The position numbers were made by a program, and so were the translations under genes. From Muribaculaceae bacterium (GTDB taxonomy: Bacteria > Bacteroidota > Bacteroidia > Bacteroidales > Muribaculaceae): a stretch of 42,827 nucleotides of DNA. The DNA lies in the NCBI GenBank assembly GCA_017626045.1, contig JAGAJP010000027.1, positions 1 through 42,827 of the forward strand. Direction: 5' to 3'. Shown in pieces: positions 36,112 through 42,827 of the stretch (the stretch's first letter is position 1; every line of letters starts with the position of its first letter). The notes under the pieces were generated by a model. The model searched no databases. It saw only the letters and a program-made list of their open reading frames with translations, and was not told where the DNA came from.

Positions 36112-37995
36112 ATGGCAAAGACACTTAGAGTAAGAGACCTGACTCTTCGCGACGGACAGCAGTCGCTGTTTGCAACTCGCCTAAAGCAGGAAAACATCGA
36201 CAAACTGCTTCCTCTCTATCAGGATGCAAAGTTCTACATCATGGAAGTGTGGGGCGGCGCAGTGCCCGACTCCGTGATGCGCTATCTCGGAGAAAGTCCC
36301 TGGGACCGTCTTCGCGAATGCTCGCGCTATATGAAGGGCATCTCGCTGCTGAGTGCGCTGTCACGCGGGCGTAACCTTTTCGGCTACGTACCCTATCCCA
36401 ACAGTGTGCTCGAGGGATTCTATAAAGAGGCGATCAAGAACGGACTCAACGTGATGAGAATCTTCGACGCCCTCAACGACATCGACAACATCAAGGACTC
36501 GATAAAGATGATCAACGACCTCGGTGGCATAGCCGACGCGGCAGTATGCTACACAGTCGACCCCAAGGAAGAGCCGAAGGAACCGAAAAAGAAAGGATTC
36601 TTCGCCCGTCTGTTTGGAGGACACGATGAAGAGCCCGAGACTCCCGAGCTGATATTCACCGACGAGTATTTTGTAGAGAAGGCAAAGGAGATGGAGCGTA
36701 TCGGCGCGAAGATGATTACCCTCAAGGATATGGCGGGACTCGTGAATCCGAGCCGAATCTTCAGCCTGATGCCCAAGCTCAAGCAGGCCGTGAAGGTGCC
36801 GGTGGATTTCCACACCCACTGCACACCGGGCTACGGACTGGCGTCGGTTCTTACAGCCATCATCAAGGGAGTGGACATCATCGACACCAACATCTGGTGG
36901 TTTGGCGGCGGCTCCGCAGCACCCGCTATCGAGCTGATATGGATATTCTGTCAGAAACTGGGCATCGAGCTCGAGGTCAACATGGAGGCAGTGGCAAAAA
37001 TCCGCAAGGGACTTGTGGAGGCACGCCAGAGTCTTGCAGCATTCGACCTCAACAAAGACAAATGGCCTAAGGATTTCGACGAGGCGTATGCCGCGATGCC
37101 GGCTGAGATTGACGCCGAGTTTGACAAGGCTATCAAGGCAGCTACCGAGAACCGCGAGGAAGACCTGCTCGACGCATGCCACAAGATCGAGGCATACTTC
37201 GGCTTCCCGAAACCCAACGAACTGGTCAAGAACGCCGAGGTGCCGGGCGGAATGTATTCCAACATGGTTGCCAACCTCCGTGCGCTTAAGGCAGAGGATG
37301 TGCTCGACGAGGCAATGGCTCTGATTCCGAAAGTGCGCCGCGACGCAGGTCTCGTGCCTCTGGTGACTCCGACCAGCCAGATTGTGGGCAGCCAGGCAGT
37401 GGCTCTCGCTCTTGACCGCAGAAAAGGTGCGGCTGACTATACCAATAAAAACAATCAGTTCGTAGGCCTCGTGAAGGGCGAATACGGCAAGACTCCGGTA
37501 CCTGTGAATCCGGCGTTCCGCGAGCAGATAACAGGTAGCCCGGTAGAGAAGCCCTACGATGTGAGCCAGTTCAAGCAGCCCGACAATCCGGTGCTTGAGG
37601 AATTCGGCGGAGTGAAACTCGCCCAGAACGACGAGGAGTATCTTCTTCTTGAACTTCTGCCCGCAGTGGCAACCGGCTTCCTGAAAAACAAACGGAAGGC
37701 GGAATATGAAGCCAAGGGCGCAGAAGCAAAAGCTGCCGCGGCCGAGCAGGAGGCACCGGCTACTGCCACCGCACCCGTCACCGGCCCGACCATGAAGGCT
37801 CCGATGGGCGGCACTATCATCGAGGTCAGCATAAAGCCCGGCGACAAGGTAAAAGCCGGTCAGAAAGTAATCGTCTATGAGGCGATGAAGATGGAGAATG
37901 ACCTTGAGTCGACCATCGAAGGCGTGGTGAAGCAGGTTCTCGTGAAGGAAGGCGATGTTGTAGCCACCGACCAGAATCTAATTGAATACGAATAA
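36112..37995 (+). CDS. Oxaloacetate decarboxylase-type alpha subunit with biotin domain
   Basis: This is a biotin-dependent carboxyltransferase of 627 residues. The HMGL-like barrel starts MAKTLRVRDLTLRDGQQSLF, with metal-ligand residues in VDFHTHC and the catalytic-type Lys in MITLKDMAGL. A conserved central region (PGGMYSNMVANL) follows. An Ala/Glu-rich flexible linker (about 530-560) leads to the C-terminal biotinyl domain with EAMKMEN. A charged insertion of about 30 residues (DPKEEPKEPKKKGFFARLFG) interrupts the barrel near residue 150. It may serve in oxaloacetate decarboxylation, methylmalonyl-CoA decarboxylase-like chemistry, or pyruvate carboxylation. No beta/gamma membrane subunits are adjacent, so the partner is unknown. 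Confidence 0.85.
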   Translation: MAKTLRVRDLTLRDGQQSLFATRLKQENIDKLLPLYQDAKFYIMEVWGGAVPDSVMRYLGESPWDRLRECSRYMKGISLLSALSRGRNLFGYVPYPNSVLEGFYKEAIKNGLNVMRIFDALNDIDNIKDSIKMINDLGGIADAAVCYTVDPKEEPKEPKKKGFFARLFGGHDEEPETPELIFTDEYFVEKAKEMERIGAKMITLKDMAGLVNPSRIFSLMPKLKQAVKVPVDFHTHCTPGYGLASVLTAIIKGVDIIDTNIWWFGGGSAAPAIELIWIFCQKLGIELEVNMEAVAKIRKGLVEARQSLAAFDLNKDKWPKDFDEAYAAMPAEIDAEFDKAIKAATENREEDLLDACHKIEAYFGFPKPNELVKNAEVPGGMYSNMVANLRALKAEDVLDEAMALIPKVRRDAGLVPLVTPTSQIVGSQAVALALDRRKGAADYTNKNNQFVGLVKGEYGKTPVPVNPAFREQITGSPVEKPYDVSQFKQPDNPVLEEFGGVKLAQNDEEYLLLELLPAVATGFLKNKRKAEYEAKGAEAKAAAAEQEAPATATAPVTGPTMKAPMGGTIIEVSIKPGDKVKAGQKVIVYEAMKMENDLESTIEGVVKQVLVKEGDVVATDQNLIEYE

Positions 37996-38008
37996 GCATC
38001 AATCCTAA

Positions 38009-38036
38009 AGGCCGGATGCCACATGGCGTCCGGCCT
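38009..38036 (+). terminator. Hairpin after the carboxylase gene (weak T-run)
   Basis: AGGCCGGATGCC (38009-38020) pairs with GGCGTCCGGCCT (38025-38036) through 11 Watson-Crick pairs and one G-U, loop ACAT. The tail ACCCTACTCTCTTCC is pyrimidine-rich but lacks a T-run. It starts 13 bases after the stop codon. Confidence 0.6.
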
Positions 38037-38109
38037 ACCCTACTCTCTTCCAAATTTCTCCGAGTCAGCAATTTTTCAATTTTTATTTTTATATTTTCAA
38101 TTTCCACAG

Positions 38110-39804
38110 ATGGAATGGCTGATCGACCTCTTATCGCCGGGCAACGAGACACTCGCCTCGGCGGTAATGCTTTACAGTTTTGTAATTTTCTCAGGTATAT
38201 ATTTAGGTAAAATCAAGGTTTTCGGAGTATCTCTCGGAGTCACGCTGGTTCTTTTCGTGGGTATACTCCTCGGACATTTCGGATATTCCGTGCAGTCGGA
38301 TATCCTTCACTTCCTCCGCGACTTCGGACTCATCCTCTTCATCTTCTCCATCGGTATGCAGGTGGGTCCGGGATTTTTCTCATCCTTCAAGGAAGGTGGC
38401 GTGAGAATGAACATGCTGGCGGTGGCTGGAGTGCTTCTGAACGCGGCGATAGCGGTAGGCATCTACTACATCCAGGGCGGAGCATCGGGCAACACGTCGC
38501 TTCCGGAGATGGTGGGCATCATGAGTGGAGCCGTAACCAACACCCCGGGACTTGGAGCCGCCCAGCAGACCGTGCTTCAGATTAATTCCGCGGCGAGTGA
38601 TGTGTCGCAGCAGATGTCGATGGGATATGCCGCCGCCTATCCTCTTGGTGTGGTAGGCATCATCATATCGCTTATATTGATCAAGAAAATCTTCCGAATC
38701 GACCTTCAGAAAGAAATCGACGAAGTTGAGGAAGACAAGAACGATTCCCAGCTCGCACCCCACGTGGTGACATATAAGGTGACCAATGAACTGATGGCGG
38801 GGCTCGACATACAGAAGATACACACCGTGATCAATGCCAATTTCGTGGTATCCCGCATAGAGAAACCGGACGGCACTGTACGCATACCCAAATCGGAAGA
38901 CATCCTCGAACTTGGGGATCTCGTGTTGATAGTGTGCTCAATACAGGACGAGGAAACCTTCAACCGGTTTATCGGTCCGAAAGTGGACAAGAAATGGGAG
39001 ATGGTCCAGGGTCCGGTAGTATCGAAGAAGATTCTTGTGACAAAGACGGAATACAACGGGGTCAAGCTTGGAAGCCTGCGTCTGCGCATGGGCTACAAAC
39101 TTAACGTTACGCGCGTGACCCGCGCGGGAGTTGACCTGCTCGCCACAGCGAACCTTCGGCTTCAGATAGGCGACCGCCTCACAGTGGTAGGCAAACCGGA
39201 AGACATCGAGCGTCTGGGCAATAAGCTGGGCAACTCGCTAAAACGGCTCAACGAGCCCAACCTGTTCACGATGTTTATCGGCATCTTCTTAGGCATAATA
39301 GTGGGCAGCATACCCTTCTTCCTGCCGGGCATGTCGGTGCCGATGAAACTGGGACTCGCGGGCGGTCCGCTGATTGTTGCGATCCTGATCAGCGCCTACG
39401 GCACCAAGTTTCACCTTGTCACCTACACCAACTCATCTGCCAACATGCTGCTTCGCGAGATAGGAATATGTCTCTTCCTCGCGTCAGTAGGCATAGCGGC
39501 AGGCAAGGACTTCGCCGCCACAGTCTTCAACATCAGAGGCGCTATGTGGGTAGGCTACGGACTGATCATCACTCTGATTCCACTTTTGGTAATAGGAATT
39601 ATAGCACGCGGAAAATACAAGATGAACTATCTTGCCATCATAGGTATGCTGAGCGGCAACTATACCGATCCTCCGGCACTCGCCTACGCCAACAAGGTAG
39701 CCAACAACGACGCGCCGGCAGTGGCGTACTCCACCGTCTATCCTCTCACGATGTTCATGCGTGTGATAGTGGCGCAGCTCCTCATCCTCTTCCTCGCCTC
39801 CTGA
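38110..39804 (+). CDS. AspT/YidE/YbjL-type transporter with RCK_C domains
   Basis: This is an inner-membrane transporter of 564 residues. Two sets of about five to six hydrophobic segments (residues about 15-180 and about 395-564) form the AspT/YidE duplicated antiporter fold. Two soluble RCK_C (TrkA-C) domains lie between (about 215-380, with VVSRIEKPDGTVRIPKSEDI and LRLRMGYKLNVTRVTRAG). Family members include the aspartate:alanine antiporter, so the substrate here is likely a small organic acid or amino acid, not resolvable from sequence. I chose ATG 38110 (MEWLIDLLSPGNETLASAVM); the longer open frame from 38023 crosses the upstream hairpin and AT-rich leader. It is likely monocistronic. 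Confidence 0.85.
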   Translation: MEWLIDLLSPGNETLASAVMLYSFVIFSGIYLGKIKVFGVSLGVTLVLFVGILLGHFGYSVQSDILHFLRDFGLILFIFSIGMQVGPGFFSSFKEGGVRMNMLAVAGVLLNAAIAVGIYYIQGGASGNTSLPEMVGIMSGAVTNTPGLGAAQQTVLQINSAASDVSQQMSMGYAAAYPLGVVGIIISLILIKKIFRIDLQKEIDEVEEDKNDSQLAPHVVTYKVTNELMAGLDIQKIHTVINANFVVSRIEKPDGTVRIPKSEDILELGDLVLIVCSIQDEETFNRFIGPKVDKKWEMVQGPVVSKKILVTKTEYNGVKLGSLRLRMGYKLNVTRVTRAGVDLLATANLRLQIGDRLTVVGKPEDIERLGNKLGNSLKRLNEPNLFTMFIGIFLGIIVGSIPFFLPGMSVPMKLGLAGGPLIVAILISAYGTKFHLVTYTNSSANMLLREIGICLFLASVGIAAGKDFAATVFNIRGAMWVGYGLIITLIPLLVIGIIARGKYKMNYLAIIGMLSGNYTDPPALAYANKVANNDAPAVAYSTVYPLTMFMRVIVAQLLILFLAS

Positions 39805-39831
39805 CAGCCATAACACTTAGACACTCAAAAC

Positions 39832-39862
39832 AGCGACCCGGCATGAAAACATCCGGGTCGCT
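39832..39862. terminator. Bidirectional intrinsic terminator
   Basis: AGCGACCCGG (39832-39841) pairs with CCGGGTCGCT (39853-39862), loop of 11 bases, followed by ATTTGTTT. It overlaps the last codons of the maturase gene (minus strand) and follows the transporter gene, so it serves convergent units. Confidence 0.82.
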
Positions 39863-41078
39863 ATTTGTTTAGAACATTCATGATGTTGGCGGGGGCACCC
39901 CCCGCGAGGTATTCCTCCTTCATCCAATCCATGAAAGGTGCGGCATGCCGGAAGAATTTGAGATAGCCTTGGCAGAGGTAGTTGAGACCGGGATTTCCGT
40001 AGCAATCGCTGATGAATCTGTTTTTCGGGCATTCGCCGTTGCAGGCAAAAAGGAATCGGCATTCTTGGCACTGACGTGGGAGACTTCGGCTTTTCAATTT
40101 TGCAAAATCCTGCTGTCGGTTGCCATAAAACATAGAGGCAAGAGAGTTTTCCCGTATATTCCCGAGTTTATATTCCGGAAAAACGAAGTGGTCGCAAGAA
40201 TAGACATCGCCATTGCTCTCCATCACCCCCACATTGGCACATTCCTTTGCGTAAGCGCAGATGCCGGGTTCTTCGCCGACCCAGTTGGCGAGAACACTGT
40301 CGAATATCTCCACGAAATATTTACCCACATCGTGGCGCACCCATTCGTCGAAGATTGCGCAAAGGAAGTTGCCCCAGTCCTCGGCTGTAATGCTCTCCTC
40401 CGTGAGCGAGGCAAGACTGTCTTTTTCCGATTCTGTGTTTTTCAAACTTTTGAGCATTCCGTTTTTCTTTCGCTCCACCACTGGAGCAAACTGAATATAG
40501 GAGCAGCCTATTTCCTTGAAGAAATGATAAAACTCCAACGGACGCTTTACGTTATAGGCGTTCACCACCGCCATTCCGTTCCATTCCACGCCATGCTTTT
40601 TAAGCAGACCTATTCCCCTCATCACATTCTGCCAAGAGGGAGCACCTTGCCTGTTGAGTCGGTAACGGTCATGCATCTCCTGAGTGCCGTCAATTGAGAT
40701 GCCCACAAGGAATCGGTTTTTCTTCAGAAATTCACACCACTCATCGGTGAGCAAGGTTCCGTTAGTCTGCATCACGTTGTCGATATGCCGACCTCCGGCA
40801 TACCTGCGCTGATATTCCAATGCCCTTTCATAAAAAGAGACGGGCATGAGGAGCGGCTCACCGCCATGCCAAGTGAAAAGCACGTCAGAACAGGACTGCA
40901 TCCCGATATAATCAGCGGTGAATCGAGCCAACGTCTTTTCATCCATAGGCTCCGATGCTCCATAAGTATACTTTTCAAGATAGTAGCAATATCTGCACGC
41001 AAGATTGCATCTTGCGCCCGCGGGCTTCAGCATCACATAAAGCGGACGGAAGAACGGATTTATTATGAAATCAGTCAT
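39861..41078 (-). CDS. Anaerobic sulfatase-maturating enzyme (radical SAM/SPASM)
   Basis: This 405-residue enzyme converts an active-site Ser or Cys of sulfatases to formylglycine without oxygen. The radical SAM motif is CNLACRYC (residues about 24-31), followed by TWHGGEPLL and SIDGTQEMHDRYR. The C-terminal SPASM region has cysteine clusters (CAYAKECAN, CDHF, CQECRFLFACNGECPK), enough for two auxiliary [4Fe-4S] clusters. It overlaps the sulfatase gene by 8 bases (41071-41078), which strongly implies the sulfatase is its substrate. Expression from the promoter at 42541-42570 is likely. Confidence 0.94.
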   Translation of the reverse strand: MTDFIINPFFRPLYVMLKPAGARCNLACRYCYYLEKYTYGASEPMDEKTLARFTADYIGMQSCSDVLFTWHGGEPLLMPVSFYERALEYQRRYAGGRHIDNVMQTNGTLLTDEWCEFLKKNRFLVGISIDGTQEMHDRYRLNRQGAPSWQNVMRGIGLLKKHGVEWNGMAVVNAYNVKRPLEFYHFFKEIGCSYIQFAPVVERKKNGMLKSLKNTESEKDSLASLTEESITAEDWGNFLCAIFDEWVRHDVGKYFVEIFDSVLANWVGEEPGICAYAKECANVGVMESNGDVYSCDHFVFPEYKLGNIRENSLASMFYGNRQQDFAKLKSRSLPRQCQECRFLFACNGECPKNRFISDCYGNPGLNYLCQGYLKFFRHAAPFMDWMKEEYLAGGAPANIMNVLNK

Positions 41079-42507
41079 CGGGAAGCGGCCAGTTTGGCGA
41101 TGGAGTGCGCGCGGCTCTCATCTCTCTGTCAAACTCTTTAACCAACTCGGGAAATTCTCCGGCAAGATTATTACTCTCGCCCGGGTCTTCCTTAAGATTG
41201 TATAGTTCGAGAGGAGCATTCTTCTTTATCGTCACGCATTTCCAGTCTCCTTTTCGTGCAGCTCTCTGTTTACCGGGAAATTCCCAATACAACAGTCGGT
41301 TGTCGGTATTCACAGGCTTGCCGTCGGAGTATTCCTTCTCTCCATAGAAGAGCGGCAGGATATTGGTGCCGTTACAGCCGTGAGGGAGAGCCGACTCCGA
41401 ACCGGTGAGAGCAGCCAAAGTAGGCATGACATCGGGGAAATATATTATATTGTCAAGAGTCTGTACGGGAACCATATCGGGTTGGTTAACAATGAACGGC
41501 ACCCGTATACCCCCTTCGTAAAGCTGAGTCTTTCTACCTCTAAAACCGGCATTGCAGTTAAACAGATCCAAAGGAGCCTGGATTGCGGCACCGTTGTCGG
41601 ACGCAAAGATTACGAGAGTATTCCGTCGCAGGTCGAGATTGTCGAGAGTATTCAGCAAACGTCCGATAGCAGCGTCCATGTGTGTTACGAGCGATGCATA
41701 ACGTTTGTCGTTCATATCCCAGGTTTCATCATCATACCATGAAGTGTTGTCGATAACGTATGGCTCATGGGGCGCGTCGTATGCGAGATACAGGAAGAAC
41801 GGATTGTTCTTGTTGCGCTTAATGAAGTCGATTGCGTCATCGGTGGATATGTCTGTATTGTGCCTCACATGCCTGTCATGCTCATTTGCATCGATATGAA
41901 TGAGTGAATCGTTTTCAAAACGATAGTAGGGGTAATAATAAGGAGAATTCGACTCGACCGTACTGATAAGCCAGCCGTGAAACTCGTCAAAACCGCGATA
42001 AATGGGGGAAGCCTTTGGGTCATATCCGTCAAGATGCCATTTGTTTACGAGACAGGTCTTGTATCCTGCGGTTTTGAGAACAGTAGCGATAGTGGTATCT
42101 GAAGGAAGGATATTTGCACGGCGCACTATCGAGGTGTCGCCTTTAGCTGTAATCTTGTAACCGGTGAGACCTCCCGCTGTGCACATATTGTCGCGGATGG
42201 TAGTGTTGCCTGTGTTTTTTCCGGTTATGAGCGAGCATCGGGATGGAGAGCTGATGCCCGACCCGGCATAACTCTGAGTGAAGCGAGTGCCGGTCTCAGC
42301 GAGTTTGTCGATATTGGGAGTCTTGATATGACGGCTGCCATAGCAGGATAGATCTCCAAACCCGAGGTCATCAGCGAGAATAAAGATGACATTGGGACGG
42401 TCAGGAGTTGCCTGCTTCCCGTCGGCGGAAGCATCGGCGGCGGAAACAGTACGGCCCGGGATTGCAGCGGCGAGCAGACCGCAGACGCAAAATATATTTT
42501 TCTTCAT
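41071..42507 (-). CDS. Serine-type sulfatase
   Basis: This exported sulfatase of 478 residues has signal peptide MKKNIFCVCGLLAAAIPGRT, cut near VSAADA. Metal ligands are visible as ILADDLGFGD and FASDNGA. The activation motif is GISSPSRCSLITGK, in which the residue to be oxidised is Ser (SxPSR), so this is the anaerobically activated serine type and not the cysteine type. Further motifs are HEPY and KWHLDGY. The likely substrate is a sulfated glycan such as host mucin or glycosaminoglycan, but the subfamily is not resolvable by eye. It is transcribed with its maturase from a promoter at 42541-42570. Confidence 0.92.
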   Translation of the reverse strand: MKKNIFCVCGLLAAAIPGRTVSAADASADGKQATPDRPNVIFILADDLGFGDLSCYGSRHIKTPNIDKLAETGTRFTQSYAGSGISSPSRCSLITGKNTGNTTIRDNMCTAGGLTGYKITAKGDTSIVRRANILPSDTTIATVLKTAGYKTCLVNKWHLDGYDPKASPIYRGFDEFHGWLISTVESNSPYYYPYYRFENDSLIHIDANEHDRHVRHNTDISTDDAIDFIKRNKNNPFFLYLAYDAPHEPYVIDNTSWYDDETWDMNDKRYASLVTHMDAAIGRLLNTLDNLDLRRNTLVIFASDNGAAIQAPLDLFNCNAGFRGRKTQLYEGGIRVPFIVNQPDMVPVQTLDNIIYFPDVMPTLAALTGSESALPHGCNGTNILPLFYGEKEYSDGKPVNTDNRLLYWEFPGKQRAARKGDWKCVTIKKNAPLELYNLKEDPGESNNLAGEFPELVKEFDREMRAARTPSPNWPLPDD

Positions 42508-42540
42508 GGCTTAACGAGTCGAAGTTGTTAGTGCTTTATG

Positions 42541-42570
42541 CAAAATTAATGATAAAAACCGACATTGCAA
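42541..42570 (-). promoter_or_regulatory. Promoter of the sulfatase-maturase operon
   Basis: On the minus strand, -33 TTG (42568-42570), a 19-base spacer and -7 TAATTTTG (42541-42548), 34 bases before ATG 42507. Confidence 0.72.
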
Positions 42571-42665
42571 TAAAAATTATGAAAAAACTCAAGCTTGCCA
42601 TCGGAGGGATATAATACTCCCCGATTTTCAGACAGACACAAAGATGGCAGTATGAAAAAAATCGC

Positions 42666-42673
42666 TATATTTG
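42666..42673 (+). promoter_or_regulatory. -7 box of the transposase gene
   Basis: TATATTTG matches TAnnTTTG and lies 20 bases before ATG 42694. No clear -33 element is seen. Confidence 0.45.
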
Positions 42674-42693
42674 TGGGAAAGAAGAAAATCAGA

Positions 42694-42827
42694 ATGGCAA
42701 GACAATCGAAAATCACAGCAGCTTTCAAGGCCAAAGTGGCCGTGGAGGCACTCAAGGAAACAGAACCGCTGGAGTCGCTGGCCAAGAAGTATGGCGTGGC
42801 ACCCTCTAAAATCACGGAATGGAAGAA
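42694..42827 (+). mobile_element. IS3-family transposase OrfA, cut by the window end
   Basis: The first 44 codons read MARQSKITAAFKAKVAVEAL and then KETEPLESLAKKYGVAPSKI, TEWKK. This is the helix-turn-helix start of IS3-family OrfA (HTH_Tnp_1: AAFKAKVAVEAL, LAKKYGV.P..I..WK). The rest of OrfA and OrfB would be beyond the window. The left terminal inverted repeat was not identified: candidate sequence lies in 42570-42660 but no clear IS3-like end is seen. The sulfatase operon promoter is close by, so the insertion is probably just upstream of that operon. Confidence 0.75.

Overview
This window looks like chromosome from a gut member of the Bacteroidales, most likely the Muribaculaceae or a close relative. 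Three things point there: repeated TTTG/TTG-N19-20-TAnnTTTG promoters, which are the Bacteroidetes sigma-70 type; weak Shine-Dalgarno sequences; and gene content typical of the group, including a tig-clpP-clpX block, a PPIase/SurA/OstA/MutL block, DPE2-type MalQ, class II NrdJ and a sulfatase with its maturase. The family assignment is inference from style and protein sequence, not from a database search.

Layout. 1-3130 is a small accessory patch. It holds a lower-GC DUF4143 AAA ATPase whose promoter overlaps a perfect 15-bp inverted repeat, a HerA/DUF87-type ATPase that lacks its N-terminal domain, two short coding remnants (one resembling an AlbA_2/Schlafen domain) and a 23-bp direct repeat. 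3134-10425 holds housekeeping genes: Uup-type ABC-F plus a Dabb protein (minus strand), an OprO/P-type porin, a second ABC-F protein whose two composite ATPase sites are strikingly unequal, and RecQ. 10426-14461 holds a roughly 200-bp non-coding element with imperfect terminal inverted repeats, a secreted Spy-like protein with 14 cysteines, a DUF3237 protein, a two-headed esterase, and a second copy of a 28-nt intergenic motif.

14462-26282 is a protein-quality and envelope-biogenesis block: trigger factor, ClpP, ClpX, a periplasmic double-parvulin PPIase, a SurA-like lipoprotein without a recognisable catalytic domain, SurA, an OstA/LptD-like protein and MutL. From 20029 to 26282 the genes overlap or nearly abut, so they are probably one transcript. 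26409-33435 holds class II ribonucleotide reductase, 4-alpha-glucanotransferase, a Fur-family regulator and a DUF1015 protein, all on the plus strand with short gaps. 33619-39804 holds penicillin-binding protein 1A, a biotin-dependent oxaloacetate decarboxylase-type alpha subunit and an AspT/YidE-type transporter. 39861-42507 (minus strand) is a serine-type sulfatase overlapping its radical SAM maturase. The window ends inside an IS3-family transposase OrfA at 42694.

No tRNA, rRNA, CRISPR array or convincing riboswitch was seen. Nothing here is clearly a complete new multi-gene system. The strongest leads are the one-site ABC-F protein, the cysteine-rich periplasmic protein, the apparently leaderless lipoprotein mRNA in the SurA operon, and the operator-like repeat at the DUF4143 ATPase.
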